Assembly (NCBI GenBank): GCA_023391625.1
Contig: JAEWAN010000034.1
Location: forward strand, 868,001-932,000
Direction of reading: 5' to 3'
DNA length: 64,000 bases
DNA from: Bacteroidota bacterium
GTDB taxonomy: Bacteria > Bacteroidota > Bacteroidia > Bacteroidales > Paludibacteraceae
Within the stretch, counting starts at the first letter, position 1; every line of letters starts with the position of its first letter. The notes beneath the pieces are model-generated. The model was not told the DNA's origin, did no database searches, and worked only from the letters and a program-made list of their open reading frames with translations. The position numbers were made by a program, and so were the translations under genes. Of this stretch, positions 9,740-19,884 are shown piece after piece.

Positions 9740-10474
9740 ATGAAAGAAAATAAATACGACGATCCTGTTTTTTTCCAACAGTACTGCAACATGGAACGTT
9801 CAATAAAAGGATTACAAGGGGCAGGAGAATGGTATTTATTAAAAAAGATGTTTCCGAATTTCAGAGGGAAAAGAGTTCTGGATTTAGGTTGCGGATTCGG
9901 ATGGCATTGCAGATATGCAGCAGAGCAAGGTGCTACGCATGTGACAGGAATAGATATTTCAAAGAACATGATCAGCCGGGCACTACAAATAAATAAGTTG
10001 CCGGGAATAGAATACCAGTTAATGCCTATTGAAGACATTGACTACCCTGAAAGTTCTTATGATATCGTTATCAGCTCACTCACTTTCCATTACATTCAGT
10101 CTTTCAACGACATTTGTAAAAAAATTTCTTCTTGTTTAACCCAAGGAGGTCACTTCATTTTCTCCGTAGAACATCCGGTATTTACGGCTGCCGGTAACCA
10201 GGAATGGTTATACGATGAAAAAGGCAATAAAGTATGCTGGCCGGTTGACAAATACTTTACAGAAGGAAAAAGAGAGGCTGTTTTTCTCGGAGAAAAAGTT
10301 ATAAAATATCACAGAACCCTTACTACTTACCTCAATGAGCTACTTAAAAACGGGTTGGAAATAAAAGAAATAATAGAACCGGAACCTAATCAAGAGATGA
10401 TAGAACAAATTCCGGAAATGAAAGATGAATTAAGACGTCCGATGATGTTACTGGTAAGCTGTATCAAAAAATAA
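9740..10474 (+). CDS. Class I SAM-dependent methyltransferase
   Basis: The 244-residue protein has motif I VLDLGCGFGWHCRYAAEQGA (about residues 48-67), acidic post-I (TGIDISKNM) and motif IV/V (YDIVISSLTFHYI). This fits the UbiE/COQ5-like small-molecule methyltransferase group; the substrate is unknown. It is the last gene of the dnaX-GNAT-methyltransferase run and converges on the DUF2971 gene. Confidence 0.85.
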   Translation: MKENKYDDPVFFQQYCNMERSIKGLQGAGEWYLLKKMFPNFRGKRVLDLGCGFGWHCRYAAEQGATHVTGIDISKNMISRALQINKLPGIEYQLMPIEDIDYPESSYDIVISSLTFHYIQSFNDICKKISSCLTQGGHFIFSVEHPVFTAAGNQEWLYDEKGNKVCWPVDKYFTEGKREAVFLGEKVIKYHRTLTTYLNELLKNGLEIKEIIEPEPNQEMIEQIPEMKDELRRPMMLLVSCIKK

Positions 10475-10562
10475 ACTTTTGTAACCAACCCAAACAGCCC
10501 TCGCTAACAGAAAAGTCCGGATTAAAATCGTGTTACACAAGCAATAAGTACCTTCAGTCTAC

Positions 10563-11402
10563 TCAAACCTTTAACAATGGGTTGCAATTTGCATATAATT
10601 GCGATTGCTTTACAACACAGCCTACTTTAGCACTCAGTATTTTTTTATATTCTGCAGATTCTATACTATTTATCTTATTACGAAGCGGTGTCATAATATC
10701 ATTATCCGGCAATGGTTCATAAGGAGCTATCATGATTTGTGATACCAGCTTTGTTTTATCGTAATCAACTCCGTTGATTCTTAACAAATTATCTTTATCA
10801 AAATCCAAACTTCCTTCCTTCACAACAAATATCCTCACTTCGTTCTCAAACTGAAATGATTTCCTCTTTATTAGCATTAATGACAAATAATGTTCTATTC
10901 CAAAAGAATCAGAAGGAAAAAACACATCATACATCGAATTATTCACTTTCCCGGGCTTATGCAAAATTTCTATCTCCTTTTTGTCAAAATCATAGATTAC
11001 TTTTCCGATATAGACTGTACATTGATTAGCTTCCGCATATTTTTCCAAAAAAGAACAAAGCACAGAAAAATCATACGTCAACCGCAAAGCCTTGTCGTTA
11101 GGAGTGACATACATTTTCCACGAAGCCTCTTCGTTTGTTGTCGATTTATTAGTCAAACACATACATGCTATATCCGGGCGTTCAAAACCGAAACCGGAAT
11201 AATCTGTTTTATAAAATCTGCGTTCAAAAGGATCTTTCCATTTCATTGGCGAAACAAAGACCAATTCCTCTGACTCTACCGTACGAATCACTGATCCAAA
11301 ACACGTATATTTATACAAAGAATTTTGCTTGGAGGATATGCTAAAACCATTCAAAGCATAAATATATTTATAATTTTCCAATGACGTTTTTGTTATTTTC
11401 AT
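10563..11402 (-). CDS. DUF2971-like protein
   Basis: The 279-residue sequence has the pattern LYKYTCFGSVIRTV...LVFVSPMKWKDPFE near the N-terminus and ACMCLTN...SWKMYV in the middle, which match my memory of DUF2971 proteins (N-terminal Y-K-Y/F-x-S-P-x-x-W-x-DPFE). Function is not established; the family is often found in accessory regions. It is a single-gene unit between convergent and divergent neighbours. Confidence 0.65.
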   Translation of the reverse strand: MKITKTSLENYKYIYALNGFSISSKQNSLYKYTCFGSVIRTVESEELVFVSPMKWKDPFERRFYKTDYSGFGFERPDIACMCLTNKSTTNEEASWKMYVTPNDKALRLTYDFSVLCSFLEKYAEANQCTVYIGKVIYDFDKKEIEILHKPGKVNNSMYDVFFPSDSFGIEHYLSLMLIKRKSFQFENEVRIFVVKEGSLDFDKDNLLRINGVDYDKTKLVSQIMIAPYEPLPDNDIMTPLRNKINSIESAEYKKILSAKVGCVVKQSQLYANCNPLLKV

Positions 11403-11663
11403 AATACATCCATTATTGTATAAACACTAAAAAGTCAAGTTTATAAAAACACCGATCCTTTCAACTATCTCACTAAAAACTATACTATCCGGATAATTCA
11501 CCAAAACATAAAGACATTACACACGATACATATAACACCGGACAGGCAACTTACTTTCATTCTTACCCAGCCCACAACAAATATAAAAAGATTAATCCGA
11601 CAAACACGGTGTGTAAATACTTATTTTAAATATTTCACCTGCACATATTCAAATCCGTTTTAT

Positions 11664-11671
11664 TAGCTTTG
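11664..11671 (+). promoter_or_regulatory. -7 element before the pentapeptide-repeat gene
   Basis: TAGCTTTG is an exact TAnnTTTG match 54 bp before the ATG at 11726. The rest of the 323-bp intergenic region 11403-11725 is AT-rich; I saw no gene, RNA or repeat there. Confidence 0.5.
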
Positions 11672-11725
11672 CAATAAATAAAATTTTCTCTTATCGCTTC
11701 GCTACACGTTTTATCAATAAGCACA

Positions 11726-12289
11726 ATGGAATATATAAAAGATCAGAGTTTTAAAAAAACTGATTTTACAGGTTTGGACGTTTCCGATGAATACGACCAC
11801 TGCCAGTTTATCAACTGCAACTTCACAGAATCAAACATGAGCGAAGCAAGGTTCAGCAACTGCGAATTTCTTTATTGCGACTTATCCCTGGCTAAACTGC
11901 ACAAAACATCTTTCCAGGATGTTTTATTCCGTGAATGTAAAATGCTGGGAATAAGGTTTGATGTATGCAACAAACTGGCACTGTCTTTCCGCTTTGAAGA
12001 CTGCAATTTAAGCCACTCCGTATTTTATCAGCTAAAAATCAAGAAAACGTCCTTTATCCATTGCAAATTAAAGGAAGCTGATTTTAACCTTTGTGACCTA
12101 AGCGAATCTGTTTTTGAAGACTGTGATCTGGAAAGAGCTGTGTTCAATTACACCAATCTTGAAAAAGCCGACCTGAGGAATGCATTCAATTATTCTATTG
12201 ACCCAGAGAACAACCGGATAAGAAAAGCGAAGTTCAGCATTGAAGGCGTAAGAGGGCTATTGGATAAATATAACATTATTATAGAATAA
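11726..12289 (+). CDS. Pentapeptide-repeat protein
   Basis: The 187-residue protein is built of A(D/N)LXX-type five-residue repeats (CNFTESNMSEARFSNCEFL, CDLSLAKLHKTSFQD, CDLERAVFNYTNLEKADLR), predicted to form a right-handed quadrilateral beta-helix. It has no signal peptide. Some family members mimic DNA and protect gyrase (Qnr type), and the length is close to that group, but I see no evidence for that function here. Confidence 0.85.
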   Translation: MEYIKDQSFKKTDFTGLDVSDEYDHCQFINCNFTESNMSEARFSNCEFLYCDLSLAKLHKTSFQDVLFRECKMLGIRFDVCNKLALSFRFEDCNLSHSVFYQLKIKKTSFIHCKLKEADFNLCDLSESVFEDCDLERAVFNYTNLEKADLRNAFNYSIDPENNRIRKAKFSIEGVRGLLDKYNIIIE

Positions 12290-12307
12290 AAATACACAAA
12301 CGTACCA

Positions 12308-13702
12308 TCAAACAGACCTGTTTACCAAATAAACCTTTTCCGTAGCCCGAGTAATGGCAGTGTATATCCAACGATAATAGTCCTCATTTATTTGGCTGTC
12401 ATCCAAATTGCCCTGGTCTATAAACACATTCCTCCACTGCCCACCCTGCGCTTTATGGCAAGTTACCGCATAAGCAAACTTTACCTGTAAAGCATTGTAA
12501 AATTCACTCTCCATCACTTTTTTCACCTTTAGCTTCCGATTGGTTATTTCCGGATAATCCTCAGCTACAGCATTAAATAACTGCTGATTCAAAGAGTTTA
12601 CCTGAGCTGGCAAGTCGGCCTGCAAAGCATCTAACCAAATACGCGCATCTATTTCCCAGTCATAATCCAATGACCTCAACACTAAATCTACAAAACGGAA
12701 ACCATACATTTCATAATACTTACGTACACGGACAATCTCCAGAATATCACCATTTGCTATAAAATCAATCTCCTCATAAGGCTTGCTCCAAAAATAATTA
12801 TTCTTGGTAACCATAAGCAAATCCCCATTGGTCAGCTCCTCCTCTTTCATCAAAACCCGCCCTCTAATACCATTATTATAGATATTAGCCATCTTATTAG
12901 AACGGGTAATTATTATAGCTTCCTCCTCACCTACCCGGTTATATGCCGTCTGAATTTCATCTATTAAATCCATCGGATTTATTTTAACAAAGTCAGCAAA
13001 ACCGGAAGCTTCAAAATCCGGGAAAGAATATACGTCCGACAGGTCAAGTTGTTCACGCAAACGGGTGGCATTAAACAAAATACCACTTTCAAGCGACTGA
13101 CGGACAACGTGGGTCAGTGTATAATCATAAACATGTAAATTATAACCCTCCAGAAACTTTTTATCCAGTGCCAGACTATTGGGTTGCATAACCGGAGGCA
13201 ACTGGGCCGTATCTCCCAATAATAACAAAGAACATCCCTCACCGCCATAAACATATTCCACCAAATCATCCAATAAACGGCCTGAACCAAATACCGATTC
13301 CATTCCTTCATTAGATATCATAGAGGCTTCATCTACAACAAACAAGGTATGCTTATGCAAGTTATCAGACAACTGAAAATTAAATTCAGCCATCGACTTC
13401 TGACGATAAATTCTTTTATGTATGGTATAGGCCGGAAAACCGGAATACCCCGACAACACTTTTGCAGCCCTTCCCGTAGGAGCCAAAAGAACGGTTTTCT
13501 GTTTCAATTCATTCAATGACCGCACCAAAGCACTGACCACACTGGTTTTCCCAGTACCTGCATATCCTTTCAGAAGAAACAATTTCTCCGAATTCTGCGA
13601 CATCAAAAACCGTCCCAGCATATCTATCAGTTCATCCTGTTGAGCCGTAGGCTCAAATCCCAGATTGTTTCTAATCTTTTGTGATATAAAATCATGTAAC
13701 AT
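12308..13702 (-). CDS. RecD-like superfamily 1 DNA helicase
   Basis: The 464-residue helicase has motif I LKGYAGTGKTSVV (about residue 44), motif II VVDEASMI, motif III LLLGDTAQLPPV, and the C-terminal motifs VTCHKAQGGQW (motif V) and YTAITRATEKV (motif VI). It is shorter than classical RecD and lacks the RecBC-binding part, so it is better called RecD-like/UvrD-C2 helicase. It is convergent with the pentapeptide gene (18-bp gap). Confidence 0.87.
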   Translation of the reverse strand: MLHDFISQKIRNNLGFEPTAQQDELIDMLGRFLMSQNSEKLFLLKGYAGTGKTSVVSALVRSLNELKQKTVLLAPTGRAAKVLSGYSGFPAYTIHKRIYRQKSMAEFNFQLSDNLHKHTLFVVDEASMISNEGMESVFGSGRLLDDLVEYVYGGEGCSLLLLGDTAQLPPVMQPNSLALDKKFLEGYNLHVYDYTLTHVVRQSLESGILFNATRLREQLDLSDVYSFPDFEASGFADFVKINPMDLIDEIQTAYNRVGEEEAIIITRSNKMANIYNNGIRGRVLMKEEELTNGDLLMVTKNNYFWSKPYEEIDFIANGDILEIVRVRKYYEMYGFRFVDLVLRSLDYDWEIDARIWLDALQADLPAQVNSLNQQLFNAVAEDYPEITNRKLKVKKVMESEFYNALQVKFAYAVTCHKAQGGQWRNVFIDQGNLDDSQINEDYYRWIYTAITRATEKVYLVNRSV

Positions 13703-13800
13703 AATGCAAAGATAAAGTAACTAATAGTTATACAAAGCCCCATCTGTAAAAAACAAAACTTAATAATTTCTATTTTAGTCATTAATGGACGATTTTTCGC

Positions 13801-13808
13801 TACTTTTG
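13801..13808 (+). promoter_or_regulatory. -7 element before the dipeptidyl-peptidase III gene
   Basis: TACTTTTG matches TAnnTTTG and lies 52 bp before the ATG at 13861; no clear -33 box was seen. Confidence 0.45.
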
Positions 13809-13860
13809 TAATGAAATCCTGAATCTAAAAATTCCATGATCAACATCAGATTATTTAATT

Positions 13861-15906
13861 ATGAGAAAAATCAAATTCATTTTTATGATATTATTAGGTA
13901 TGACAGCTTGTAACAAAAACGACAAATCAATAGACCCAAACGCAGAAAGATTCAATTATGTTGTCGATAAATTCGCAGACATAGAGATACTGCGCTACCG
14001 TGTTCCGGACTTTGAAACTTTAACTCTTCAACAAAAGGAATTAATCTATTACCTTTCGCAGGCAGCTATTGAAGGCCGGGATATTTTATTCGACCAAAAC
14101 GGCAAATACAACCTTTGCGTAAGAAAAACGTTGGAAGCCATATACAACAATTATGAAGGAGACCGGAATTCACCTGACTTTAAAAGCCTTACTACTTATT
14201 TAAAACAAGTATGGATGGGCAACGGTATTCACCATCACTATTCCGCAGACAAATTTACTCCCGGATTTTCAGTTGATTTTTTTGAAATGGCTGTAAAAAG
14301 TATTGCTCCGGAGGAGCTTCCACTGATAGAAGGAGAAACAGCTGAAATGCTGATAAAAAAACTAACTCCAGTCATTTTCGATCCGACCGTTTTTCCAAAA
14401 CGTATCAACCAGAATCCGGATGAGGATTTAATCATAACTTCTGCATGCAATTATTACGAAGGAGTAACACAGGCTGAAGTTGAAGCTTTTTACAACAACA
14501 TGAAAAAGCAGGAAGACTCCACCCCTGTTTCATACGGACTAAATAGCAAAGTGATAAAAGAGAACGGTAAGCTCAAAGAGCTTACCTACAAAATAGATGG
14601 TCTGTACGGAGAAGCAATAGAGCAAATTGTATTCTGGCTTGAAAAAGCAAAAACTGTTGCTGAAAATGAAAAACAAAAACAAGTGATAGAGTCATTGATA
14701 GCATTCTACCGAACAGGAGATTTAAAGCAGTTCGATGATTATTCTATCCTTTGGGTCAAAGACCTGGATTCCCGAACCGACTTTGTAAATGGGTTCATAG
14801 AAGTATATGGAGACCCGTTAGGAATGAAAGCCAGCTGGGAATCATTGGTTAACTTCAAAAACACCAAAGCAACCAAACGAACTGAAATAATCAGTGATAG
14901 CGCCCAATGGTTTGAAGACCACTCTCCTATCGACAAGCAATTCAAGAAAGAAAAAGTCAAAGGAGTTTCGGCAAAAGTAATTAATGCAGCCATGTTGGGC
15001 GGAGATTGCTATCCGGCAACCCCTATCGGTGTAAACCTGCCAAACTCCAACTGGATACGTAAAGATTACGGTTCTAAATCAGTAACAATTGAGAATATAA
15101 CCGAAGCATATAATCAGGCTTCACTGGGCAATGGTTTCGCAGAAGAATTTATGTGGAGCGATGAGGAACAGGAACGTGCCAAAAAGTATGGAGCTTTGAC
15201 AGACAACCTGCATACGGACTTACACGAATGTTTAGGACACGGCTCAGGCAAACTACTGTCCGGAGTTGACCCGGACGCATTAAAGGCATACGGATCGCCT
15301 ATAGAAGAAACCCGTGCAGACTTGTTTGGGTTATATTTCATTGCTGATAAAAAAATGATAGAACTGGGACTGCTACCGGATGAGGAAGCATACAAAGCCC
15401 AGTATTACCAATACATTATGAATGGGCTTATGACCCAATTAACACGTGTTGAGTTAGGCAAAACCATAGAACAAGCACATATGCGTAACCGTCAGCTCAT
15501 TGCCTCATGGGTATTCGAGAAAGGTAAAGACAAAAATGTAATCAGCCTGACCGAACGAGATGGAAAACATTACGTCGTCATAAACAATTATGAAAAACTT
15601 CGTGATTTATTCGGAGATTTATTAAAGGAAATTCAACGAATACGTTCTACCGGTGATTATGAAGCAGCAAAATATCTCATTGAGAATTACGCTGTACAAA
15701 TAAACCAAGATTTGCATGCCGAAATTCTGGAACGGTACAAAAAGCTAAATCTTTCTCCTTACCGGGGATTTGTAAATCCGGTATATACTCTGGTAAAAGA
15801 TAAAAACGGAAACATTACAGACGTGGAAGTTTCCTATGATGAAGATTTTCTTAATCAGAACTTACGTTACTCAAAAGAATATTCCAATTTACCGGTATTT
15901 AATTAA
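13861..15906 (+). CDS. Dipeptidyl-peptidase III (M49) lipoprotein
   Basis: The 681-residue protein starts with a lipoprotein signal (IFMILLGMTAC, Cys about residue 17). The zinc motif is HECLGH (in LHECLGHGSGKLL), with the second metal-ligand motif EETRADLFG about 50 residues later; both are diagnostic of M49. The HECLGH form (six residues instead of HELLGH/HExxxH) is known in Bacteroidetes DPP III. It removes dipeptides from peptide N-termini; the lipobox suggests it acts on peptides in the periplasm or at the surface. It is a monocistronic unit ending at a two-hairpin terminator. Confidence 0.92.
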   Translation: MRKIKFIFMILLGMTACNKNDKSIDPNAERFNYVVDKFADIEILRYRVPDFETLTLQQKELIYYLSQAAIEGRDILFDQNGKYNLCVRKTLEAIYNNYEGDRNSPDFKSLTTYLKQVWMGNGIHHHYSADKFTPGFSVDFFEMAVKSIAPEELPLIEGETAEMLIKKLTPVIFDPTVFPKRINQNPDEDLIITSACNYYEGVTQAEVEAFYNNMKKQEDSTPVSYGLNSKVIKENGKLKELTYKIDGLYGEAIEQIVFWLEKAKTVAENEKQKQVIESLIAFYRTGDLKQFDDYSILWVKDLDSRTDFVNGFIEVYGDPLGMKASWESLVNFKNTKATKRTEIISDSAQWFEDHSPIDKQFKKEKVKGVSAKVINAAMLGGDCYPATPIGVNLPNSNWIRKDYGSKSVTIENITEAYNQASLGNGFAEEFMWSDEEQERAKKYGALTDNLHTDLHECLGHGSGKLLSGVDPDALKAYGSPIEETRADLFGLYFIADKKMIELGLLPDEEAYKAQYYQYIMNGLMTQLTRVELGKTIEQAHMRNRQLIASWVFEKGKDKNVISLTERDGKHYVVINNYEKLRDLFGDLLKEIQRIRSTGDYEAAKYLIENYAVQINQDLHAEILERYKKLNLSPYRGFVNPVYTLVKDKNGNITDVEVSYDEDFLNQNLRYSKEYSNLPVFN

Positions 15907-15912
15907 AATAAA

Positions 15913-15938
15913 AGCGGTTAGATAAAATTCTAACCGCT
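15913..15938 (+). terminator. Hairpin downstream of the DPP III gene
   Basis: AGCGGTTAGA (15913-15922) pairs perfectly with TCTAACCGCT (15929-15938) over a 6-nt loop. No long U-run follows, so it is probably the first of two structures ending this transcript. Confidence 0.6.
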
Positions 15939-15953
15939 AAAATATCCTTTCTA

Positions 15954-15990
15954 AAATAAGAAATAGCAGGTGGCTATTTCTTATTTTTTT
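15954..15990 (+). terminator. Intrinsic terminator overlapping the end of uvrB
   Basis: A 14-bp perfect stem (15954-15967 with 15973-15986), 5-nt loop and T8 tract end the plus-strand DPP III transcript. Its right arm contains the uvrB stop codon, so the stem also lies in the last codons of the convergent gene. Confidence 0.75.
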
Positions 15991-17980
15991 TCAATAATTC
16001 TTCCAGTTTCAATAACTCATCCCGCAACTGTGCTGCTTCCAAAAATTCCAGCTTCTTAGCTGCTTCCTGCATGGACTTCTTGGTTTTTGCGATAGCCTTT
16101 TCCAAAGCCGGAACAGACATGTACTGAACTACCGGATCGGCAACAATACCCAAAGGTTTTTCCGGCTCAATATATGCCTTAGGTTCAGTTTTTAACAATG
16201 AATTCCTATTCCCTTTTATAATAGCAGTAGGCGTTATATTATGCTCAGCATTATATGCCAACTGTTTTTCACGACGACGATTGGTTTCATCAATCGTTTT
16301 CTGCATACTCTCCGTGATAGTATCAGCATACATAATCACCTTACCATTCAAATTACGTGCAGCACGTCCCGCCGTCTGCGTCAGAGAACGATGAGAACGT
16401 AAGAAACCTTCTTTATCTGCATCCAATATAGCAACAAGTGAAACTTCCGGTAAATCCAACCCTTCCCTCAATAAGTTCACTCCTACCAATACATCAAAAA
16501 CCCCATTCCTCAAATCCTCCATAATCTGAACACGATCCAGCGTGTCCACATCTGAATGGATATAATTAGTCCGGACATTCATCTTATTCAAATAGTCAGT
16601 AAGCTCCTCAGCCATACGCTTCGTCAGCGTAGTAACCAATACCCGCTCTGAACGCTCCGACCGTAATACAATCTCTTCCAACAAATCATCAATTTGATTT
16701 AGGCTCGGACGTACATCAATAATCGGATCTAACAACCCTGTAGGCCGGATCAGCTGATCCACAATAATACCCTGGGATTTATGTAATTCATAATCTGCAG
16801 GAGTAGCACTGACATAAATAGTCTGATTGGTAAGTTCTTCAAACTCTTCAAACTTCAACGGCCGGTTATCTTTTGCTGCCGGTAAACGGAAACCATATTC
16901 CACCAAATTCTTTTTACGGGCGGCATCACCTCCATACATAGCGCGTATCTGGGGTATAGTAACATGACTCTCATCAATTACCATCAAAAAGTCTTTCGGA
17001 AAATAATCCAGCAAGCAGAAAGGACGGCTTCCCGGAGGACGACCGTCAAAATAACGGGAATAATTTTCGATGCCGGAACAGTAACCCAACTCCCGTATCA
17101 TTTCAATATCATATTTCACACGCTCGTATATACGCTTGGCCTCATAGTCTTTACCAATAGAACGAAAATACTCCACATGTAACTGTAAATCCTGCTCTAT
17201 CTGCTGAATAGCACTTAATGTCCGCTCCTTGGTCGTAACAAAAATACTTGCAGGATAAATTTTATATGAATCAAAACTTTCAAGAACATGATAATTGACA
17301 GGATCAATTGACAAGATTTCATCTATCTCATCACCAAAAAAGATTACTCTTAATATCACGTCAGCATACGCTAAAAAAATATCAACAGTATCTCCCTTCA
17401 CCCGGAAATTACCTCGGTTTAATTCCAATTCATTTCTTAAATAAAGACTGTCAACCAGTTTCCTAAGAAATAAATTCCGGGAATAATTCTGTTCACGTCT
17501 GATCTCAATAACATTACTGGAAAAATCTTCCGGATTACCGATTCCGTATAAACAGGAAACTGATGATACAACTAACACATCCCTCCTACCCGATAGTAAA
17601 GATGAAGTTGCAGCTAAACGTAACTTCTCTATTTCCTGGTTAATGGATAAATCTTTTTCTATATAAGTATCAGTAAGCGGCAAGTATGCTTCCGGCTGAT
17701 AATAATCATAATACGACACAAAATATTCTACCGCATTATGAGGAAAAAATGATTTAAACTCGCTATACAACTGCGCTGCTAAAGTCTTATTATGGCTTAG
17801 CACAAGAGTAGGCTTTTGTACTTCCTGTACAACATTCGCAATTGTAAAAGTTTTTCCAGACCCCGTAACTCCTAATAAAGTCTGGTCCGGAATATTTAAA
17901 CGAATTCCCTCCGAAAGCTGTTTGATAGCTTCCGGCTGATCTCCGGTCGGTTTATAATCTGATACAAGTTGAAAAGACAC
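15974..17980 (-). CDS. uvrB: Excinuclease ABC subunit B
   Basis: The 668-residue protein has Walker [13 protein letters not shown], the beta-hairpin [12 protein letters not shown], helicase motif [13 protein letters not shown], motif [11 protein letters not shown] and a C-terminal UVR domain ([20 protein letters not shown]...AAQLRDEL) that binds UvrC. Length and motifs are those of a full UvrB. It loads onto damaged DNA with UvrA in nucleotide excision repair. It is followed downstream by the convergent DPP III gene. Confidence 0.96.
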   Translation of the reverse strand: MSFQLVSDYKPTGDQPEAIKQLSEGIRLNIPDQTLLGVTGSGKTFTIANVVQEVQKPTLVLSHNKTLAAQLYSEFKSFFPHNAVEYFVSYYDYYQPEAYLPLTDTYIEKDLSINQEIEKLRLAATSSLLSGRRDVLVVSSVSCLYGIGNPEDFSSNVIEIRREQNYSRNLFLRKLVDSLYLRNELELNRGNFRVKGDTVDIFLAYADVILRVIFFGDEIDEILSIDPVNYHVLESFDSYKIYPASIFVTTKERTLSAIQQIEQDLQLHVEYFRSIGKDYEAKRIYERVKYDIEMIRELGYCSGIENYSRYFDGRPPGSRPFCLLDYFPKDFLMVIDESHVTIPQIRAMYGGDAARKKNLVEYGFRLPAAKDNRPLKFEEFEELTNQTIYVSATPADYELHKSQGIIVDQLIRPTGLLDPIIDVRPSLNQIDDLLEEIVLRSERSERVLVTTLTKRMAEELTDYLNKMNVRTNYIHSDVDTLDRVQIMEDLRNGVFDVLVGVNLLREGLDLPEVSLVAILDADKEGFLRSHRSLTQTAGRAARNLNGKVIMYADTITESMQKTIDETNRRREKQLAYNAEHNITPTAIIKGNRNSLLKTEPKAYIEPEKPLGIVADPVVQYMSVPALEKAIAKTKKSMQEAAKKLEFLEAAQLRDELLKLEELLKKNKK

Positions 17981-18037
17981 TGAATTTCTCCCGTTTTTAA
18001 TTACAATGACAAAATTTTATTCCCAAAAATAATCAGC

Positions 18038-18238
18038 TTAATTTTCTATCGCTTTATTTTCAGGCATAACAATCCATAAAATAATATATGCCAACAAGCC
18101 GGGGAAACCTGCAAAAAAGACAGACAGTAAAAAATAGGCCAACCTTACCACAGTAGGATCCCACCCGAAATACTCAGCTATACCCGCACAAACTCCGGCA
18201 ATCATCTTATTATTAGATCTTTTTAATTTCTTTTCCAT
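18038..18238 (-). CDS. PspC-domain small membrane protein
   Basis: The 66-residue sequence is a single PspC domain: LKRSNNKMIAGVCAGIAEYF, then WDPTVVRLAYFLLS and a membrane hairpin (FPGLLAYIILWIVMP). PspC proteins sit in the inner membrane and in some bacteria sense envelope stress. The gene stands alone, 57 bp upstream of uvrB on the same strand, and may share its transcript. Confidence 0.88.
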   Translation of the reverse strand: MEKKLKRSNNKMIAGVCAGIAEYFGWDPTVVRLAYFLLSVFFAGFPGLLAYIILWIVMPENKAIEN

Positions 18239-18394
18239 AGTAAAATATAGTTTTATTCGTTCAATAAAAAATAAGTAATAAAATTATTGTAAAGATAACA
18301 AAAAACATACAACTTTTGTTGTATAACCCTTAAATACTAAGAACAAGCCGACAACAAAACAGACGGAAAAAATCAAACTTTCAGAAAACGGATA

Positions 18395-18425
18395 TTTGCT
18401 TACAAAAAAATTTTATGTATTTTTG
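18395..18425 (+). promoter_or_regulatory. Promoter of tRNA-Pro
   Basis: TTTG (18395-18398), a 19-bp spacer and TATTTTTG (18418-18425) match the Bacteroidetes primary-sigma consensus exactly, ending 11 bp before the mature tRNA. The rest of 18239-18394 holds nothing recognisable. Confidence 0.8.
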
Positions 18426-18436
18426 CACAACAAAAG

Positions 18437-18510
18437 CGGGATGTAGCTCAGCCCGGTAGAGTACGCGTCTGGGGGGCGTGTGGTCGCAGGTTCAAATCCT
18501 GTCATCCCGA
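18437..18510 (+). tRNA. tRNA-Pro (GGG), prophage integration target
   Basis: A 7-bp acceptor stem (CGGGATG/CATCCCG), D-arm GCTC...GAGT, an anticodon loop CTGGGGG with anticodon GGG, T-arm CAGGTTCAAATCCTG and discriminator A are all present. CCA is not encoded. The last 14 bases are part of the prophage attL core, so the gene stays intact after integration, but its own terminator is now about 39.6 kb away at 58078-58113. Confidence 0.95.
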
Positions 18511-18511
18511 C
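18497..18511 (+). other. attL core
   Basis: TCCTGTCATCCCGAC, the 3' end of tRNA-Pro, is identical to 58058-58072. The flanking bases differ immediately on both sides, which sets the limit at 15 bp. GTCT/AGAC words within 90 bp inside the prophage may be integrase arm sites. Confidence 0.85.
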
Positions 18512-18640
18512 TAAAAATTTTTCAGCATTAAAAATCAACGGGTTACGGATTTTTAATTGTCTACAAAAGTCTGAGATAGACAATAATAGATACTTTCAGT
18601 GCTTTTTTGTTTTTGTGTCGCAGCAAAAAACAAACTAAAA

Positions 18641-19849
18641 ATGGCACGACGAAGAAAGGAAATTGTAATGCCGCATCTGAATGATTGCGGCGGTGACATC
18701 TCTAAAAAATGGTATGTTGAATACTCTATCCGGAATCCCCAAACCGGTAAGATGGAGCGCATACGGCACTATGACGGTATAAATCAATATTATACCGCTA
18801 AAGAGCGTTGTAAGTACGCTGAAGGCATTATTGCCGACTACTCACAAAAAATTCTATCCGGAAGCATTACTTATCAGGAATTCAATCAATACGAGGACTT
18901 TCTGCTGTATGACGGTCAACGCTGTTTTACAAAGAAATCAGTAGCGCCTGTCAGAAGCATAAGGCTGTATATTTCTGATTTTTTACAGATAAAAAAATTA
19001 GAAGTTAACGAGGATAGCCTGCGAACTTATATCTCTCAGTTACGTATATTTTGCCAATATGCAGAATTGAAAAGAGTTATTGATAAACCTGCTACATACT
19101 ACACGCATGATTTTATCACGGAATATTTACACTATTTAGTGAAGGAAAAAGGGCTTTCACGGGCCACAATCCTAAAACATAAACAACTGCTACACAATTT
19201 ATTTAACTTTCTGAAAAGGAAAAAAATTATTCAAGAGAATCCGGCTGACGATATTCCGGCAATGGGAGTCGTCAAAGACAAGGCACCGGCATCGATACCG
19301 GCTTATATGCGTAAGTTGTTGCAGCAAGAAATAGAATATAAAGATCCACAATTATGGATGTTTCTGTGTTTTCAATATTATGCTGCAATCCGTCCCGGTA
19401 AAGAATTAAGATTAATGTTATTGAACCAAATCAACTACAATTCAAGAACTTTCATCATTCACGGTGAACTTTCAAAAAATAATCGCACGGAAACAATCGA
19501 CATCCCGGATAATTTATACGATATGATTATAAATAAATGGAAATTGCATACTTATAATCAAAACTATTATATTTTCGGACAAAATAATCAACCTGGAGAA
19601 ACTTGCTTGGGAAAAAATAATATGAAAAATCGGTTTAATGCTTTCCGAGATAAACTGAAACTTCCAAAGTCAATCAAATTATATAGCTTCAAGCATTCCG
19701 GAGCACAGGAACTGGCTGACAACGGAGCAAGCATTTATGAAATTCAAAGGCATCTGAGGCATCGGGATATCACAACGACAGAAAAATATCTGAAAAAACG
19801 AATCGGACAAAAATCCAGCACAATAAAACATAATTTTCCGGAAATATAA
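18641..19849 (+). CDS. int: Tyrosine recombinase (phage integrase)
   Basis: The 402-residue protein has an arm-binding N-terminus, a SAM-like core-binding domain (about 130-200) and a catalytic domain. Catalytic residues: Arg in AAIRPGKELRLMLL, Lys in the beta-hairpin (GELSKNNRTE), box II written YSFKHSGA (Tyr and Lys in place of the usual His and Arg), His in LRHRDI and the nucleophile in EKYLKK. From memory, the FKH(S/T)G variant is common in Bacteroidetes integrases. The ATG at 18641 was chosen over an in-frame GTG at 18599. It reads inward from attL and ends at a bidirectional terminator. Confidence 0.93.
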   Translation: MARRRKEIVMPHLNDCGGDISKKWYVEYSIRNPQTGKMERIRHYDGINQYYTAKERCKYAEGIIADYSQKILSGSITYQEFNQYEDFLLYDGQRCFTKKSVAPVRSIRLYISDFLQIKKLEVNEDSLRTYISQLRIFCQYAELKRVIDKPATYYTHDFITEYLHYLVKEKGLSRATILKHKQLLHNLFNFLKRKKIIQENPADDIPAMGVVKDKAPASIPAYMRKLLQQEIEYKDPQLWMFLCFQYYAAIRPGKELRLMLLNQINYNSRTFIIHGELSKNNRTETIDIPDNLYDMIINKWKLHTYNQNYYIFGQNNQPGETCLGKNNMKNRFNAFRDKLKLPKSIKLYSFKHSGAQELADNGASIYEIQRHLRHRDITTTEKYLKKRIGQKSSTIKHNFPEI

Positions 19850-19850
19850 C

Positions 19851-19883
19851 AAATAAGCCTCTTTATGAAAAAGAGGCTTATTT
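19851..19883. terminator. Bidirectional terminator between int and the late operon end
   Basis: AAATAAGCCTCTTT and AAAGAGGCTTATTT pair across a short loop, with A- and T-rich flanks on both sides. It can end both the integrase transcript and the convergent fibre/glycosyltransferase transcript. Confidence 0.8.
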
Positions 19884-19884
19884 G

